Shown here one piece after another: positions 1 to 8,245 of a DNA stretch of 64,000 nucleotides. The first letter of the stretch is position 1; each line of letters begins with the position of its first letter. The notes beneath the pieces are model-generated. The model saw only the letters and a program-made list of their open reading frames with translations. It did not search any database and had not been told where the DNA came from. Made by a program: the position numbers and the translations under genes. The stretch covers positions 1 to 64,000 of the forward strand of contig NZ_AQQU01000001.1 of assembly GCF_002210105.1 (NCBI RefSeq), read 5' to 3'. Source of the stretch: Oceanicola sp. 22II-s10i. GTDB taxonomy: Bacteria; Pseudomonadota; Alphaproteobacteria; Rhodobacterales; Rhodobacteraceae.

Positions 1-52
1 CCGTCAGCGCGACGATGACGAAGGCGATCAGCAGGCCGACGACGATCAGCAC
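1..52 (-). CDS. start of an unidentified membrane protein (partial, runs off the window edge)
   Basis: On the minus strand a GTG at 52 opens a frame reading VLIVVGLLIAFVIVALT before the window ends, which looks like the first transmembrane helix of a protein. It begins 4 nt after the stop of the preceding 95-residue gene, so it would be the last visible member of the sdh transcription unit. Only 17 residues are visible, no good Shine-Dalgarno is seen, and no family can be named. It could also be chance hydrophobic coding in non-coding sequence. Confidence 0.3.
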   Translation of the reverse strand, partial: MLIVVGLLIAFVIVALT

Positions 53-56
53 CGGC

Positions 57-344
57 TCAGCCCGGCATCCGGTCCGACAGCAGCGCCAGCATCAGGTCCC
101 GCCGTCCGGCCTGGTCCAGTTCGCCCGGCGCATAGCCGTTGCCGAAGGGCGCCGTGACCTCCCGGTCGTTGATCGCCCTGGCCAGATCGCCGGTGGCTGC
201 CAGCAGTTCGGCGAGAGTCCACATGTAGTGGCTCTCGCCCGAGACGCGGTTGATGTAGTGCAGGCGCCGCGAAAGCAGACGGAGGATCTGATCCAGATCC
301 TCCGGGCTCTTGAAGTCCAGCGATGGCAGGTCTTCGGGCGGCAT
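57..344 (-). CDS. hypothetical protein downstream of sdhB (95 aa)
   Basis: A 95-residue, acidic, apparently soluble protein with no signal peptide or membrane helix; I do not recognise the family. The N-terminal half (residues 14-32) is predicted helical (LDQILRLLSRRL...). The ATG shares one base with the sdhB stop in a TGATG arrangement, which indicates translational coupling and membership of the sdh operon. Such short unknown proteins often follow sdhB in this family of bacteria, so an assembly or accessory role for complex II is conceivable, but nothing in the sequence shows it. Confidence 0.6.
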   Translation of the reverse strand: MPPEDLPSLDFKSPEDLDQILRLLSRRLHYINRVSGESHYMWTLAELLAATGDLARAINDREVTAPFGNGYAPGELDQAGRRDLMLALLSDRMPG

Positions 345-1123
345 CAGACCGCGCGCTCGACCATCATCCGCTTGATTTCCGAAATCGCCGCCGCCGGGTT
401 CAGCCCCTTGGGGCAGGTCTTGGCGCAGTTCATGATCGTGTGGCAGCGGTACAGCTTGAACGGATCCTCGAGGTCGTCCAGCCGTTCGCCCGTGGCCTCA
501 TCGCGCGAGTCGATGATCCAGCGGTAGGCGTGCAGCAGCGCGGCGGGGCCGAGGTACTTGTCGCTGTTCCACCAGTAGCTCGGGCAGGCGGTCGAGCACG
601 AGGCGCACATCACGCATTCATACAGACCGTCGAGCTTCTTGCGGTCCTCGATGGACTGCTTCCACTCCTTCGCCGGGCGGTTCGTCTTGGTTTCCAGCCA
701 GGGCATGATCGCGGCATGCTGTGCGTAGAAATGGGTCAGGTCGGGGATCAGGTCCTTGACCACCGACATGTGCGGCAGCGGGTAGATCTTCACGTCGCCC
801 TTGATCTCGTCCAGGCCAAAGATGCAGGCCAGCGTGTTCCGCCCGTCGATGTTCATCGCGCAGGATCCGCAGATGCCTTCGCGGCAGGACCGGCGGAAGG
901 TCAGGGTCGGGTCGATCTCGTTCTTGATCTTGATCAGCGCGTCCAGAACCATCGGGCCGCACTTGTCCATGTCGAGGTGATAGGTGTCGACACGCGGGTT
1001 CTCGCCGTCATCGGGGTTCCAGCGATAGATGTGGAACGCCCGGACATTGGTCGCGCCCGAGGGCTTGGGCCAGGTCTTGCCGGTCCGGATCCGGGAATTC
1101 TTCGGAAGGGCGAGTTCAACCAT
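344..1123 (-). CDS. sdhB: succinate dehydrogenase iron-sulfur subunit SdhB
   Basis: SdhB carries electrons from the FAD of SdhA to ubiquinone in complex II of the inner membrane. All cluster ligands are present: the [2Fe-2S] motif [10 protein letters not shown] (Cys80, 85, 88) with Cys100, and the ferredoxin-like C-terminal domain with Cys170, 173, 176, 180 and Cys227, 233, 237 for the [4Fe-4S] and [3Fe-4S] clusters. At 259 residues it has the length usual for Alphaproteobacteria. It lies in the sdhCDA-glycosyltransferase-sdhB unit, and is separated from sdhA by about 1.2 kb occupied by an unrelated gene; the gap from that gene to sdhB is 69 nt. Identity is very secure. Confidence 0.98.
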   Translation of the reverse strand: MVELALPKNSRIRTGKTWPKPSGATNVRAFHIYRWNPDDGENPRVDTYHLDMDKCGPMVLDALIKIKNEIDPTLTFRRSCREGICGSCAMNIDGRNTLACIFGLDEIKGDVKIYPLPHMSVVKDLIPDLTHFYAQHAAIMPWLETKTNRPAKEWKQSIEDRKKLDGLYECVMCASCSTACPSYWWNSDKYLGPAALLHAYRWIIDSRDEATGERLDDLEDPFKLYRCHTIMNCAKTCPKGLNPAAAISEIKRMMVERAV

Positions 1124-1192
1124 GTCTTACTCCTGTCTCTAACCGCGACGGGGCTTGGCCCGGCGCTGTCTTTGCGGTGGCAGGGCGGGTCA

Positions 1193-2335
1193 TCACAGGA
1201 TCCCCCGCTCTTGCATGACGGCGATCAGCCGCCGGGATTGGGTTTCGGGCGCGATCGCTTCGGCATGTGCGATGCAGGCGGCAGACAGCGCGCGGTACTC
1301 TTCGGGCGACAGGGCCGCAGCACGCCGGATGGCATCGGCGAGCCCGTCCGGGGCCTCGGGATCGTAGAGCAGGTCCCGCGCCGCCTCGGGCAGCCCCTCG
1401 GCAATTCCGCCAAGGCGCGGGCCGATGACCGGCAGGCCAAAGGTGATCGCCAGATGCGCCACGCCCGACGTCAGCGTGCGCTGGTAGGGAAGGACCATGA
1501 ACTGGCCCGGGTTCATCAGACCCGCGACCTTGTCGTCGGGGACCCTGCCAAGCCGCAGATCCGCTTCGAACGTGGCATCCGCGAGCGCGGTGCGCAGCTC
1601 GGCCCGGCGCGAGGCCACGCAGGACCCGGCTATGGTCAGCTTGCGGACCGCTCCGCCCAGCCCGTCGCGGCCGACCGCCCCGATCAGGGCATCCACGCCC
1701 TTGTAGGTGTTGAGCGACCCGAAGAAGAGCAGGTCCGCGACACCCTCGGCCTTGGTGCCGGGCACGACCGAGGCCTGGGGGGCGTAGAACCCGGCATAGC
1801 TCGAATGCGGAACAACGGCGATGCGCGCCGGATCGACCGGCCATTGTTCGATCAGCAGGTCGCGCGCGGCCTCGGAATGCACATGGACGAGGTCCGCATT
1901 CTCCACCAGCCAGCTTCGGAGCGTGCGGAAGCCTTCGTGGAACTCGCCCGCGCGGTGTGGACGTTCGTTGTGGACCGTCCAGACGATCTTGCCGCCCGAG
2001 GCCTTGTGCCGGTTCAGCATCCGCAGGACGATCCCGGTCCGCCAGCGCACGATCCAGGGCGACTTCACCTTCCAGAAGGTGCCGTCTTCCCAATGGAAAT
2101 GCAGGACCTCGGCCTTGCCGACAAAGCCGAACCGACGCAGCAGCTGCGGGCGCCGCAGACGCTCCATCCTCACGACATCGCCGAACGCGCTGTAGAGCAG
2201 CGCCTGATAGGGGTTGTCCCCGACCGAGGGATAGACCCGCAGTTTCGGCAGCACCGCGTCGGCGCGCGTCACGTCCCGGTCTCCACGGACACCGGGCGTG
2301 TCATCGGCACCTTCGTATGACGCGGCAAGCGACAT
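1193..2335 (-). CDS. glycosyltransferase (GT-B fold) inserted between sdhA and sdhB
   Basis: A 380-residue protein resembling GT4-type glycosyltransferases. The N-terminal half contains LHFHWEDG and KIVWTVHNERPH, the typical acceptor-domain strand followed by the 'HN' signature of this superfamily. The C-terminal Rossmann half starts at LLFFGSLNTYKGVDALI and contains the donor-binding region ITFGLPVIGPRLGGIAEGL. There is no signal peptide or membrane helix, so it is probably cytoplasmic or peripheral, acting in surface polysaccharide or glycolipid synthesis; donor and acceptor are unknown. The ATG lies 6 nt after the sdhA stop, so it is probably co-transcribed with sdh. The position inside a respiratory-complex operon is odd and has no obvious functional link. 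Confidence 0.85.
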   Translation of the reverse strand: MSLAASYEGADDTPGVRGDRDVTRADAVLPKLRVYPSVGDNPYQALLYSAFGDVVRMERLRRPQLLRRFGFVGKAEVLHFHWEDGTFWKVKSPWIVRWRTGIVLRMLNRHKASGGKIVWTVHNERPHRAGEFHEGFRTLRSWLVENADLVHVHSEAARDLLIEQWPVDPARIAVVPHSSYAGFYAPQASVVPGTKAEGVADLLFFGSLNTYKGVDALIGAVGRDGLGGAVRKLTIAGSCVASRRAELRTALADATFEADLRLGRVPDDKVAGLMNPGQFMVLPYQRTLTSGVAHLAITFGLPVIGPRLGGIAEGLPEAARDLLYDPEAPDGLADAIRRAAALSPEEYRALSAACIAHAEAIAPETQSRRLIAVMQERGIL

Positions 2336-2341
2336 GACCCG

Positions 2342-4147
2342 TCAGAACGTCCGTGCCTTGGGCGCGATGCGCTTCAGCTCGATCCCGCCTTCGGATTCGG
2401 TGGTCAGCGGGTCCTTGATCACGTCGCGATAGCTGAGGTCGACCTTGTTGCCGTCGACCCGCGCGATGGTGTGGACGCGCCACTTCTCGTCGTCGCGGTT
2501 CGGGAAATCCTCGTGCGCATGCGCGCCACGGCTCTCCTTGCGCGCCTCGGCGCCATAGATCGTCGCGAGCGCGTTCGGCATCAGGTTGGTCAGTTCCAGC
2601 GTTTCCATCAGGTCGCTGTTCCAGACGAGGCTGCGGTCGGTGACCTTGAGGTCGCCCATCTTGGCCGCGATCGCGGTCATCTTCTCGACGCCTTCCTCCA
2701 GCGTCTTCGCTTCGCGGAACACGGCGGCGTCGGACTGCATCGTGTGCTGCATCTCAAGCCGCAGATCGGCGGTCGCGATGCCGCCCTTGGCATTGCGCAG
2801 GGTGTCGAACCGGTCGAAGGCCTTGTCGATCGAGGCCTGGTTCATCACCGGGTTCGCGCTGTCGGGGTTCACGATCTTGCCCGCCTTGATCGCCGCCGCG
2901 CGGCCGAAGACCACGAGGTCGATCAGCGAGTTGGAGCCGAGGCGGTTCGCCCCGTGCACCGACGCGCAGCCTGCCTCGCCGACGGCCATCAGGCCCGGCA
3001 CGATGGCGTTCGGGTTGTCGGCGGTCGGGTTGATGACTTCGCCCCAGTAGTTCGTCGGGATGCCGCCCATGTTGTAGTGCACGGTCGGCAGAACCGGGAT
3101 CGGCTCCTTCGTGACGTCGACACCGGCGAAGATCTTCGCGGATTCCGAGATACCGGGCAGCCGTTCGGCCAGCGCCTCGGGCGGCAGGTGGTTGAGGTTG
3201 AGGAAGATGTGGTCCTTCCGCTCCCCGACACCGCGCCCTTCGCGGATCTCCATGGTCATCGAACGCGAGACGTAGTCGCGCGGCGCGAGGTCCTTGTACT
3301 GGGGCGCATAGCGCTCCATGAACCGCTCGCCCTCGGAGTTCGTCAGATAGCCGCCCTCGCCGCGTGCGCCCTCGGTGATCAGGCAGCCCGAGCCGTAGAT
3401 GCCGGTCGGGTGGAACTGCACGAATTCCATGTCCTGCAGCGCCAGACCGGCGCGCGCCACCATCCCGCCGCCGTCACCGGTGCAGGTGTGGGCCGAGGTT
3501 GCGCTGAAATACGCACGGCCGTAGCCGCCCGTCGCCAGCACGACCATCTTGGCCGAGAAGATGTGGAAGGTGCCGTCGTCCAGTTTCCAGCAGACGACGC
3601 CGGTGCAGACGCCGTCCTCGCTCATGATCAGGTCGATGGCGAAGTATTCGATGTAGAACTCGGCCTTCTGCTTCAGCGACTGGCCATAGAGCGTGTGCAG
3701 GATCGCGTGGCCGGTCCGGTCGGCGGCGGCACAGGTCCGCTGCACGGCGGGGCCTTCGCCGAATTCGGTGGTGTGGCCGCCGAAGGGCCGCTGGTAGATC
3801 TTGCCTTCCTCGGTGCGCGAGAACGGCACGCCGTAGTGCTCCAGCTCGTAGACCGCCTTGGGCGCCTCGCGGGCGAGGTATTCCATCGCGTCGGTGTCGC
3901 CCAGCCAGTCCGAGCCCTTGACGGTGTCGTACATGTGCCACTGCCAGTGGTCCGGGCCCATGTTCGACAGCGAGGCGGCGATGCCGCCCTGCGCCGCGAC
4001 GGTATGGCTCCGCGTCGGGAACACCTTGGTCACGCAGGCCGTGCGCAGCCCCTGCTCCGCCATGCCCAGCGTCGCCCGCAGCCCCGCGCCGCCGGCGCCC
4101 ACAACCACGACGTCATATTCATGCGTCTCGTATTCGTATGCGGCCAT
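2342..4147 (-). CDS. sdhA: succinate dehydrogenase flavoprotein subunit SdhA
   Basis: SdhA oxidises succinate to fumarate at a covalently bound FAD on the cytoplasmic face of complex II. The dinucleotide motif GAGGAG (residues 17-22) opens the Rossmann fold. SHTVAAQGG carries His48, the expected covalent FAD attachment residue. HPTGI, the capping-domain motif [12 protein letters not shown] and [11 protein letters not shown] are all present. The length of 601 residues is normal for the family. It follows sdhD by 10 nt and is followed by a glycosyltransferase gene rather than directly by sdhB. Identity is unambiguous. Confidence 0.98.
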   Translation of the reverse strand: MAAYEYETHEYDVVVVGAGGAGLRATLGMAEQGLRTACVTKVFPTRSHTVAAQGGIAASLSNMGPDHWQWHMYDTVKGSDWLGDTDAMEYLAREAPKAVYELEHYGVPFSRTEEGKIYQRPFGGHTTEFGEGPAVQRTCAAADRTGHAILHTLYGQSLKQKAEFYIEYFAIDLIMSEDGVCTGVVCWKLDDGTFHIFSAKMVVLATGGYGRAYFSATSAHTCTGDGGGMVARAGLALQDMEFVQFHPTGIYGSGCLITEGARGEGGYLTNSEGERFMERYAPQYKDLAPRDYVSRSMTMEIREGRGVGERKDHIFLNLNHLPPEALAERLPGISESAKIFAGVDVTKEPIPVLPTVHYNMGGIPTNYWGEVINPTADNPNAIVPGLMAVGEAGCASVHGANRLGSNSLIDLVVFGRAAAIKAGKIVNPDSANPVMNQASIDKAFDRFDTLRNAKGGIATADLRLEMQHTMQSDAAVFREAKTLEEGVEKMTAIAAKMGDLKVTDRSLVWNSDLMETLELTNLMPNALATIYGAEARKESRGAHAHEDFPNRDDEKWRVHTIARVDGNKVDLSYRDVIKDPLTTESEGGIELKRIAPKARTF

Positions 4148-4157
4148 TGTTCTTACC

Positions 4158-4529
4158 TCAGAGTGCGATCTTGACGAGGGCGAACAGCCCCGTGGCGGTG
4201 ATGCCGTAGCTCAGCACGATGACGGCCATGATCAGCACCTTCTTGGTGGACTTGCGCCAGTAGTCCTCGATCATCATCTGCGCCCCCTTGCGGAAGTGCT
4301 GCATCCCCACGACCAGCGCGAGGCCGGTGAGGATCGCCGGGACAGGCCGCGCGAAGGTCGCGACGACCTCCTCGTGCGTGCCGCCCATGGCGTTGCCGAT
4401 GATGTAGATCAGGATCGGCACGATCAGGGCGAGGCCGACGGCGCTCACCTGCATGTACCAGTGATGGTCGGTGCCGCTGTGCGCGGCGCCCTTGCCCTCG
4501 GCCCGTTTGCGGTCGGTCAGGTAACGCAT
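4158..4529 (-). CDS. sdhD: succinate dehydrogenase membrane anchor SdhD
   Basis: A 123-residue hydrophobic anchor of complex II with three predicted transmembrane helices (about residues 28-50, 58-80 and 98-120). It contains [16 protein letters not shown], the SdhD-type motif in which the His is a candidate haem b ligand and the conserved Asp-Tyr contributes to the quinone site. The N-terminus ([14 protein letters not shown]) is the usual cytoplasmic tail. It sits between sdhC (10 nt upstream) and sdhA, the canonical order. The DNA identity of small anchors is low between species, so the call rests on motif, topology and position. Confidence 0.95.
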   Translation of the reverse strand: MRYLTDRKRAEGKGAAHSGTDHHWYMQVSAVGLALIVPILIYIIGNAMGGTHEEVVATFARPVPAILTGLALVVGMQHFRKGAQMMIEDYWRKSTKKVLIMAVIVLSYGITATGLFALVKIAL

Positions 4530-4539
4530 CTCGGTCTCC

Positions 4540-4923
4540 TTACACGATCAGCAGGGTCAGTACGGTCAGCACGACCGATCCGATCAGGCAGGCCCAGCCG
4601 AGTTTCTCGGCGGTCGGGATGTCCAGACCCCGGCCCGCGTCGTAGATCAGGTGCCGCAGACCGGCGAGGTAGTGATACCAGAGCCCAAGCAGCGACAGGG
4701 TAAAGATCAGGTCGCCGAACCAGCTGGTGACGAAGGCATTGGCGGTGGCGAAGTAGTCCGGCCCGACAGCGGCGGCCAGCAGCCACCAGACGAACAGGAT
4801 CACCGACACGACCAGCGCGTTACCCGTCACACGCGTCAGGATCGACGTGAGCATCGGGATATGCCAGCGGTAGATGGTAAGGTGAGGAGAAAGCGGGCGC
4901 TCGACCCTTTTCACGTCAGCCAT
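4540..4923 (-). CDS. sdhC: succinate dehydrogenase cytochrome b556 subunit SdhC
   Basis: The first gene of the sdh operon: 127 residues, three predicted membrane helices. RPLSPHLTIYRWHIPMLTS is the classic SdhC N-terminal signature that helps form the ubiquinone site, and GLWYHYLAGLRHLIYDAG contains the conserved histidines of the haem b ligand segment. It anchors SdhAB to the membrane with SdhD. Upstream, between this gene and mch, lies a 312-nt gap containing a paired palindromic operator (separate entry), so the operon probably has its own regulated promoter even though the mch gene upstream reads in the same direction. Confidence 0.97.
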   Translation of the reverse strand: MADVKRVERPLSPHLTIYRWHIPMLTSILTRVTGNALVVSVILFVWWLLAAAVGPDYFATANAFVTSWFGDLIFTLSLLGLWYHYLAGLRHLIYDAGRGLDIPTAEKLGWACLIGSVVLTVLTLLIV

Positions 4924-5039
4924 GAGCTTTCCTTTCCGGTATCTCTCGGGGCCTTGATACTCATTTTTCCGGCCTTGTCATCACCATGCCATCGCATACA
5001 TGACGATTTTCCCGCCGCGCGACCACCCGCCGCGCCAAG

Positions 5040-5070
5040 TGTGATCACAAATATTCGACGCGTGATCACA
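5040..5070 (-). promoter_or_regulatory. paired palindromic operator upstream of sdhC (two TGTGATCACA-type boxes, 21 bp apart)
   Basis: Box 1 is the perfect palindrome TGTGATCACA at 5040-5049; box 2 is CGTGATCACA at 5061-5070 with the palindromic core GTGATCAC (5062-5069). The core centres are 21 bp apart, two helical turns, so dimers would bind the same face. The nearer centre is about 121 bp from the sdhC ATG. The same pair with identical spacing occurs before sucC. The rest of the 4924-5235 gap shows no gene. A MarR-family activator of TCA genes (AkgR) is known from Rhodobacter sphaeroides and is a candidate owner, but I cannot confirm its motif from memory. Confidence 0.7.
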
Positions 5071-5235
5071 AACTAGGCGGCTCTCGGTTACGCAAGGGAA
5101 TCAACACGATCCCCTGCTATGTGCGGCCGCATGGCTCGGACCTTTCGCGGCGGAAACCGCCCACCGGTCGCTTTCCGGGAGGCGGCTCACTCCGCCAGAG
5201 GCATGATCCGATTGCCCGGGCAACCAGATCAATCG

Positions 5236-6267
5236 TCAGACCGGCATCGCCGCCCAGTAATCCAGATCGAGCAGCACGCCCGACCGGTATTTCCCGGCGT
5301 CATCTTTCAGATCCCCGACCGACCCGTCCGACGTCGCCACCAGCCGCAACCGCACCAGGCCAACGCCCGGCGCGTCCGTTTCGGCCTTGTCCAGCACCTC
5401 GGACCATGCCTTGACGGTCGTTCCGCTGAAGCACGGGTTCGCATGTGCCCCGCCGTTCAGACCGACGATCATCTGCGCATTGGCCAGCCCGTTGAACGAC
5501 AGCGCCCGCGCCATCGAGATCACGTGCCCGCCATAGATCAGCCGCTGCCCGTCGGGCCGGAAGGTCGCGTCGAAATGCACCTTGGCCGTGTTCTGCCACA
5601 GGCGCGTGGCGATCATGTGCTCGGCTTCCTCGATGGTGACGCCATCGACATGGTCGATCACCTCGCCCACCTCGTAATCGCCCCACCGGTGCGCCTCGCC
5701 CGCCAGCGTGAAATCGTAGTTCGAGAAGTTCAGCCCCTCGGGCAGCAGCAGGTCACCCGCTGGGATCACCCCGTTCAGTTCCGGCACCACCGCTTCGGGG
5801 GCAGGCGCGTCGAGGTTGTTCTTCCGCACCATGACCCAGCGGACATACTCCATCACGGCCTCGCCGTGCTGGTTCGTTCCGGTCGTGCGCACATAGACCA
5901 CGCCGGTCTTGCCGTTGGAGTTCTCCTTCAGCCCGATCACCTCGGACGAGGAATGCAGCGTGTCGCCCGCGTAGACCGGCTTCAGCCAGCGCCCTTCGGC
6001 GTAACCGAGGTTGGCGACGGCGTTCAGCGAGATGTCGGGCACCGTCTTGCCGAAGACGATGTGGAACGCGATCAGGTCGTCCACCGGGCTGGACGGCAGC
6101 CCGCAGGCCCGCGCGAATTCGTCCGAGGAATAGAGCGCATGACGTGCCGGGTAGAGCGCGTGGTAAAGCGCCCGCTCGCCGCCCGAAACGGTGCGCGGCA
6201 CGGCGTGGTGGATCACCTCGCCGACCCTGTAATCCTCGAAAAACCGGCCCGGATTGGTCTTGGCCAT
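5236..6267 (-). CDS. mch: mesaconyl-CoA hydratase (beta-methylmalyl-CoA dehydratase)
   Basis: A 343-residue double hot-dog MaoC-family hydratase. In the ethylmalonyl-CoA pathway this enzyme hydrates mesaconyl-CoA to beta-methylmalyl-CoA, allowing growth on acetate and C2 precursors. The N-terminal half begins NPGRFFEDYRVGEVIHHAVPRTVS and the second half EVGEVIDHVDGVTIEEAEHMIATRLWQNTAKVH, both typical of the Mch subgroup; the length equals that of the R. sphaeroides enzyme as I remember it. An in-frame GTG directly precedes the chosen ATG. The start overlaps the stop of the DUF1737 gene upstream. Its place immediately before sdhC, near a malyl-CoA lyase homologue, matches the R. sphaeroides arrangement. 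Confidence 0.9.
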   Translation of the reverse strand: MAKTNPGRFFEDYRVGEVIHHAVPRTVSGGERALYHALYPARHALYSSDEFARACGLPSSPVDDLIAFHIVFGKTVPDISLNAVANLGYAEGRWLKPVYAGDTLHSSSEVIGLKENSNGKTGVVYVRTTGTNQHGEAVMEYVRWVMVRKNNLDAPAPEAVVPELNGVIPAGDLLLPEGLNFSNYDFTLAGEAHRWGDYEVGEVIDHVDGVTIEEAEHMIATRLWQNTAKVHFDATFRPDGQRLIYGGHVISMARALSFNGLANAQMIVGLNGGAHANPCFSGTTVKAWSEVLDKAETDAPGVGLVRLRLVATSDGSVGDLKDDAGKYRSGVLLDLDYWAAMPV

Positions 6268-6470
6268 CACTGTTCCCCCAGTTTCGTGTCCGGCGTGTAA
6301 TCGCCCGGCGCCTCTTTCACCACGGCCTGCGCACAGCGCATCTTGCCGGTCGTCGCGTCGAACCCGTAGGCGGGCGAGCCGTGCAGCGCCCAGCCCTTGT
6401 TCAGCGCCGCCGTCACCTTGTGGCAGAAGGCCGAGGTGTCGTCCTCGGTCAGCAGTCGGTAGAGTTTCAT
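6267..6470 (-). CDS. DUF1737 small protein (67 aa)
   Basis: A 67-residue protein of the DUF1737 type, recognised from the N-terminal pattern MKLYRLLTEDDTSAFCHKVTAALNKGW followed by LHGSPAYGFD. In this family these residues form a small alpha/beta fold, and members often occur as appendages of other proteins. Function is unknown. It overlaps the start of mch (TGA within GTGATG) and lies 13 nt after the NnrU-like gene, so it belongs to the mcl2-nnrU-mch transcription unit. Confidence 0.8.
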   Translation of the reverse strand: MKLYRLLTEDDTSAFCHKVTAALNKGWALHGSPAYGFDATTGKMRCAQAVVKEAPGDYTPDTKLGEQ

Positions 6471-6483
6471 CTCGTCTCCAATC

Positions 6484-7029
6484 TCAGCCGAAGGTCGGAT
6501 AGCCCAGCCAGGTGTGAACCCAGCCGATGACCAGCAGAAGCACGACCGAGATGGCCGCGAACATGGCGTCCTTGCCGATCGACCCCTTGGCGGGCGGCGT
6601 CCAGCCCGGTTCCGCCCGGTTGATGACCACCATCTCGGCGATCGCCCAGATACCCAGCCCGCCCCACAAAACGAAGGACGGCGTGTCGCCGTTCACCAGC
6701 AGGTGCGCGATGCACCACAGCAGGAACCCGGTCAGCATCGGGTGCCGCATCCGGTAGAACAGCGCGCCCTTCTTGGGGCCCGGCGAGGTGAAGTAGAGCG
6801 CGGCGATCATCAGCAGGTTGTTGATCCCGACCGTCGCGGGATGGCGGCCCCAGAAGAACGCGCCCTCGGCCATGCGGTAGCCGAAGATCATCAGCAGCAC
6901 GGACACCACCAGCGCAACCGCGACCGCGCCCTTCCCGGCATCGCCCATCCGGCCCCGCGCGGCGGGCGCGAGGCGCTTGAAGAAATGGGCAAGCGCCCAG
7001 AGGAGAACCCCGAGAACGAGCAGCGTCAT
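6484..7029 (-). CDS. NnrU-family integral membrane protein
   Basis: A 181-residue polytopic membrane protein with about five predicted helices. The family is recognised from FWGRHPATVGINNLLM, the MRHPMLTGFLLWCIAHLLVNGD segment with its histidines, and the GWTPPAKGSIGKD loop. NnrU relatives are named after a gene near nitrite/NO-reduction genes in Rhodobacter, and are distantly related to isoprenylcysteine methyltransferase-like membrane proteins. The true function is not known, and nothing here suggests denitrification. It lies 42 nt after mcl2 and 13 nt before the DUF1737 gene. Confidence 0.85.
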   Translation of the reverse strand: MTLLVLGVLLWALAHFFKRLAPAARGRMGDAGKGAVAVALVVSVLLMIFGYRMAEGAFFWGRHPATVGINNLLMIAALYFTSPGPKKGALFYRMRHPMLTGFLLWCIAHLLVNGDTPSFVLWGGLGIWAIAEMVVINRAEPGWTPPAKGSIGKDAMFAAISVVLLLVIGWVHTWLGYPTFG

Positions 7030-7071
7030 GACATCGGCCTTTCCAAGTGAATCGGCGTCACACTCTGCGCG

Positions 7072-7923
7072 TCAGCCCATCTTGGCAATGGCATCCGCCT
7101 TGGCGAGCGTCTTGAGTGCGGTTTCGACATGCAGGTTTTCGACGATCTTGCCGTCCACGACCGCAACGCCCTGCCCCGTCCGCTCGATCTCCTCGTGCGC
7201 CGCGATCTGACGGCGGGCGAGGTCGATTTCGGCCTCGGTCGGGGCGAACGCCTTGTTCGCGCCCTCGACCTGCGCAGGGTGGATCAGGGTCTTGCCATCG
7301 AAGCCGAGGTCGCGGCCCTGTTCGCATTCTACGGCCAGACCTTCCTCGTTCAGGTACTGGTTGTAGACGCCATCCACGCAGACCACGCCATGCGCCCGCG
7401 CGGCCAGCAGCATCTGCTGGAGCGCGAACATCATCGGCAGCCGATCATCGCGCGAGCGGCAGTTCAGCTCCTTGGCCAGATCGTTGGTGCCGGCGACGAA
7501 GCCCTTCACCGACGGATGCGCCGCGATCTCCAGCGCGTTGAACACGCCGAGCGGCGTTTCGATCATGCACCAGATGTCCGCGTCGCCCACGATATCGGCC
7601 AGCGCCTGCACGTCGGCGGCCGAGTTGACCTTGGGCAGCAGGAAGGCATGGGCGTCCGCATCCTTCAGCACCTTGGCGTCGTCCGCGCCCCATTCGGTGT
7701 CCAGCCCGTTGATCCGGATGATCCGCGCCTTGTCACCGTAGCCGCCCTGCGTCAGCGCCGCCTTCAGCGTATCGCGCGCCGCGGGTTTCGCATCGGGCGT
7801 CACCGCGTCCTCGAGGTCGAAGATGATCGCATCGACCGGCAGGCCCCGCGCCTTGTCCAGTGCCCGCTCCTTGGAGCCGGGGATATAGAGAACGGAGCGG
7901 TAGGGGCGGGTTGCGGCGTCCAT
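7072..7923 (-). CDS. mcl2: CitE/HpcH-family CoA-ester lyase, probably (3S)-malyl-CoA thioesterase Mcl2
   Basis: A 283-residue TIM-barrel protein of the citrate-lyase beta / malyl-CoA lyase family. RSVLYIPGSKERALDKA, IIFDLEDAV (residues 33-41, acid residues for Mg2+ binding), LPKVNSA and CMIETPLGV are the family motifs. In R. sphaeroides the homologue near mch and sdh is Mcl2, a thioesterase releasing malate from malyl-CoA, whereas the main lyase Mcl1 lies elsewhere; context therefore favours Mcl2, but a beta-methylmalyl-CoA lyase is not excluded. I chose the ATG at 7923 because AGAGGGAC precedes it and the family starts close to RSVLYIPG; an upstream frame adds 30 unlikely residues. Confidence 0.8.
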   Translation of the reverse strand: MDAATRPYRSVLYIPGSKERALDKARGLPVDAIIFDLEDAVTPDAKPAARDTLKAALTQGGYGDKARIIRINGLDTEWGADDAKVLKDADAHAFLLPKVNSAADVQALADIVGDADIWCMIETPLGVFNALEIAAHPSVKGFVAGTNDLAKELNCRSRDDRLPMMFALQQMLLAARAHGVVCVDGVYNQYLNEEGLAVECEQGRDLGFDGKTLIHPAQVEGANKAFAPTEAEIDLARRQIAAHEEIERTGQGVAVVDGKIVENLHVETALKTLAKADAIAKMG

Positions 7924-8245
7924 GATGCGAGTCCCTCTGGAAAGAATGTTGCGTGTCCATCGCACTGATCGACGGGAAATTTCAAGCATCACTTCGCCGC
8001 GCGGCAGCGTCACCCGCCCGGAGGATCGGCAAAATAGCTGGCATCCGATGCAACGGCCGCGCGATTAACCACATCTTCGGCCCCGGTCCGGCATCTTTCA
8101 TCGTGACACGGGCGATCCCGCGGCTTGGCCGCCGGTCCACGGGGACCCGTGCCGCAAGGACCAGACATCAGGGGACGGGCCGTCGCCCCGCCGGGCAGGC
8201 CAGTCGACCGGTTCCCCGCCACAGGACGAACCACAGGACGGACCC
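7924..8245. other. divergent intergenic region between mcl2 and a secreted-protein gene
   Basis: This 322-nt stretch must contain the promoter of the leftward mcl2-mch unit and any promoter for the rightward secreted-protein gene. I see no GTGATCAC palindrome and no convincing RNA gene. Open frames exist on both strands but look like high-GC shadows. Confidence 0.5.

Noticed and set aside
1116-2093. 325-codon minus-strand frame overlapping the glycosyltransferase
   Set aside because: Out-of-frame shadow of the glycosyltransferase, which has clear GT-B motifs; this frame has none.
5040-5070. CRP/FNR-type site reading of the TGTGATCACA boxes
   Set aside because: CRP and FNR sites need a 4-6 bp spacer between half-sites; here TGTGA and TCACA are fused without spacer, so a different family is more likely.
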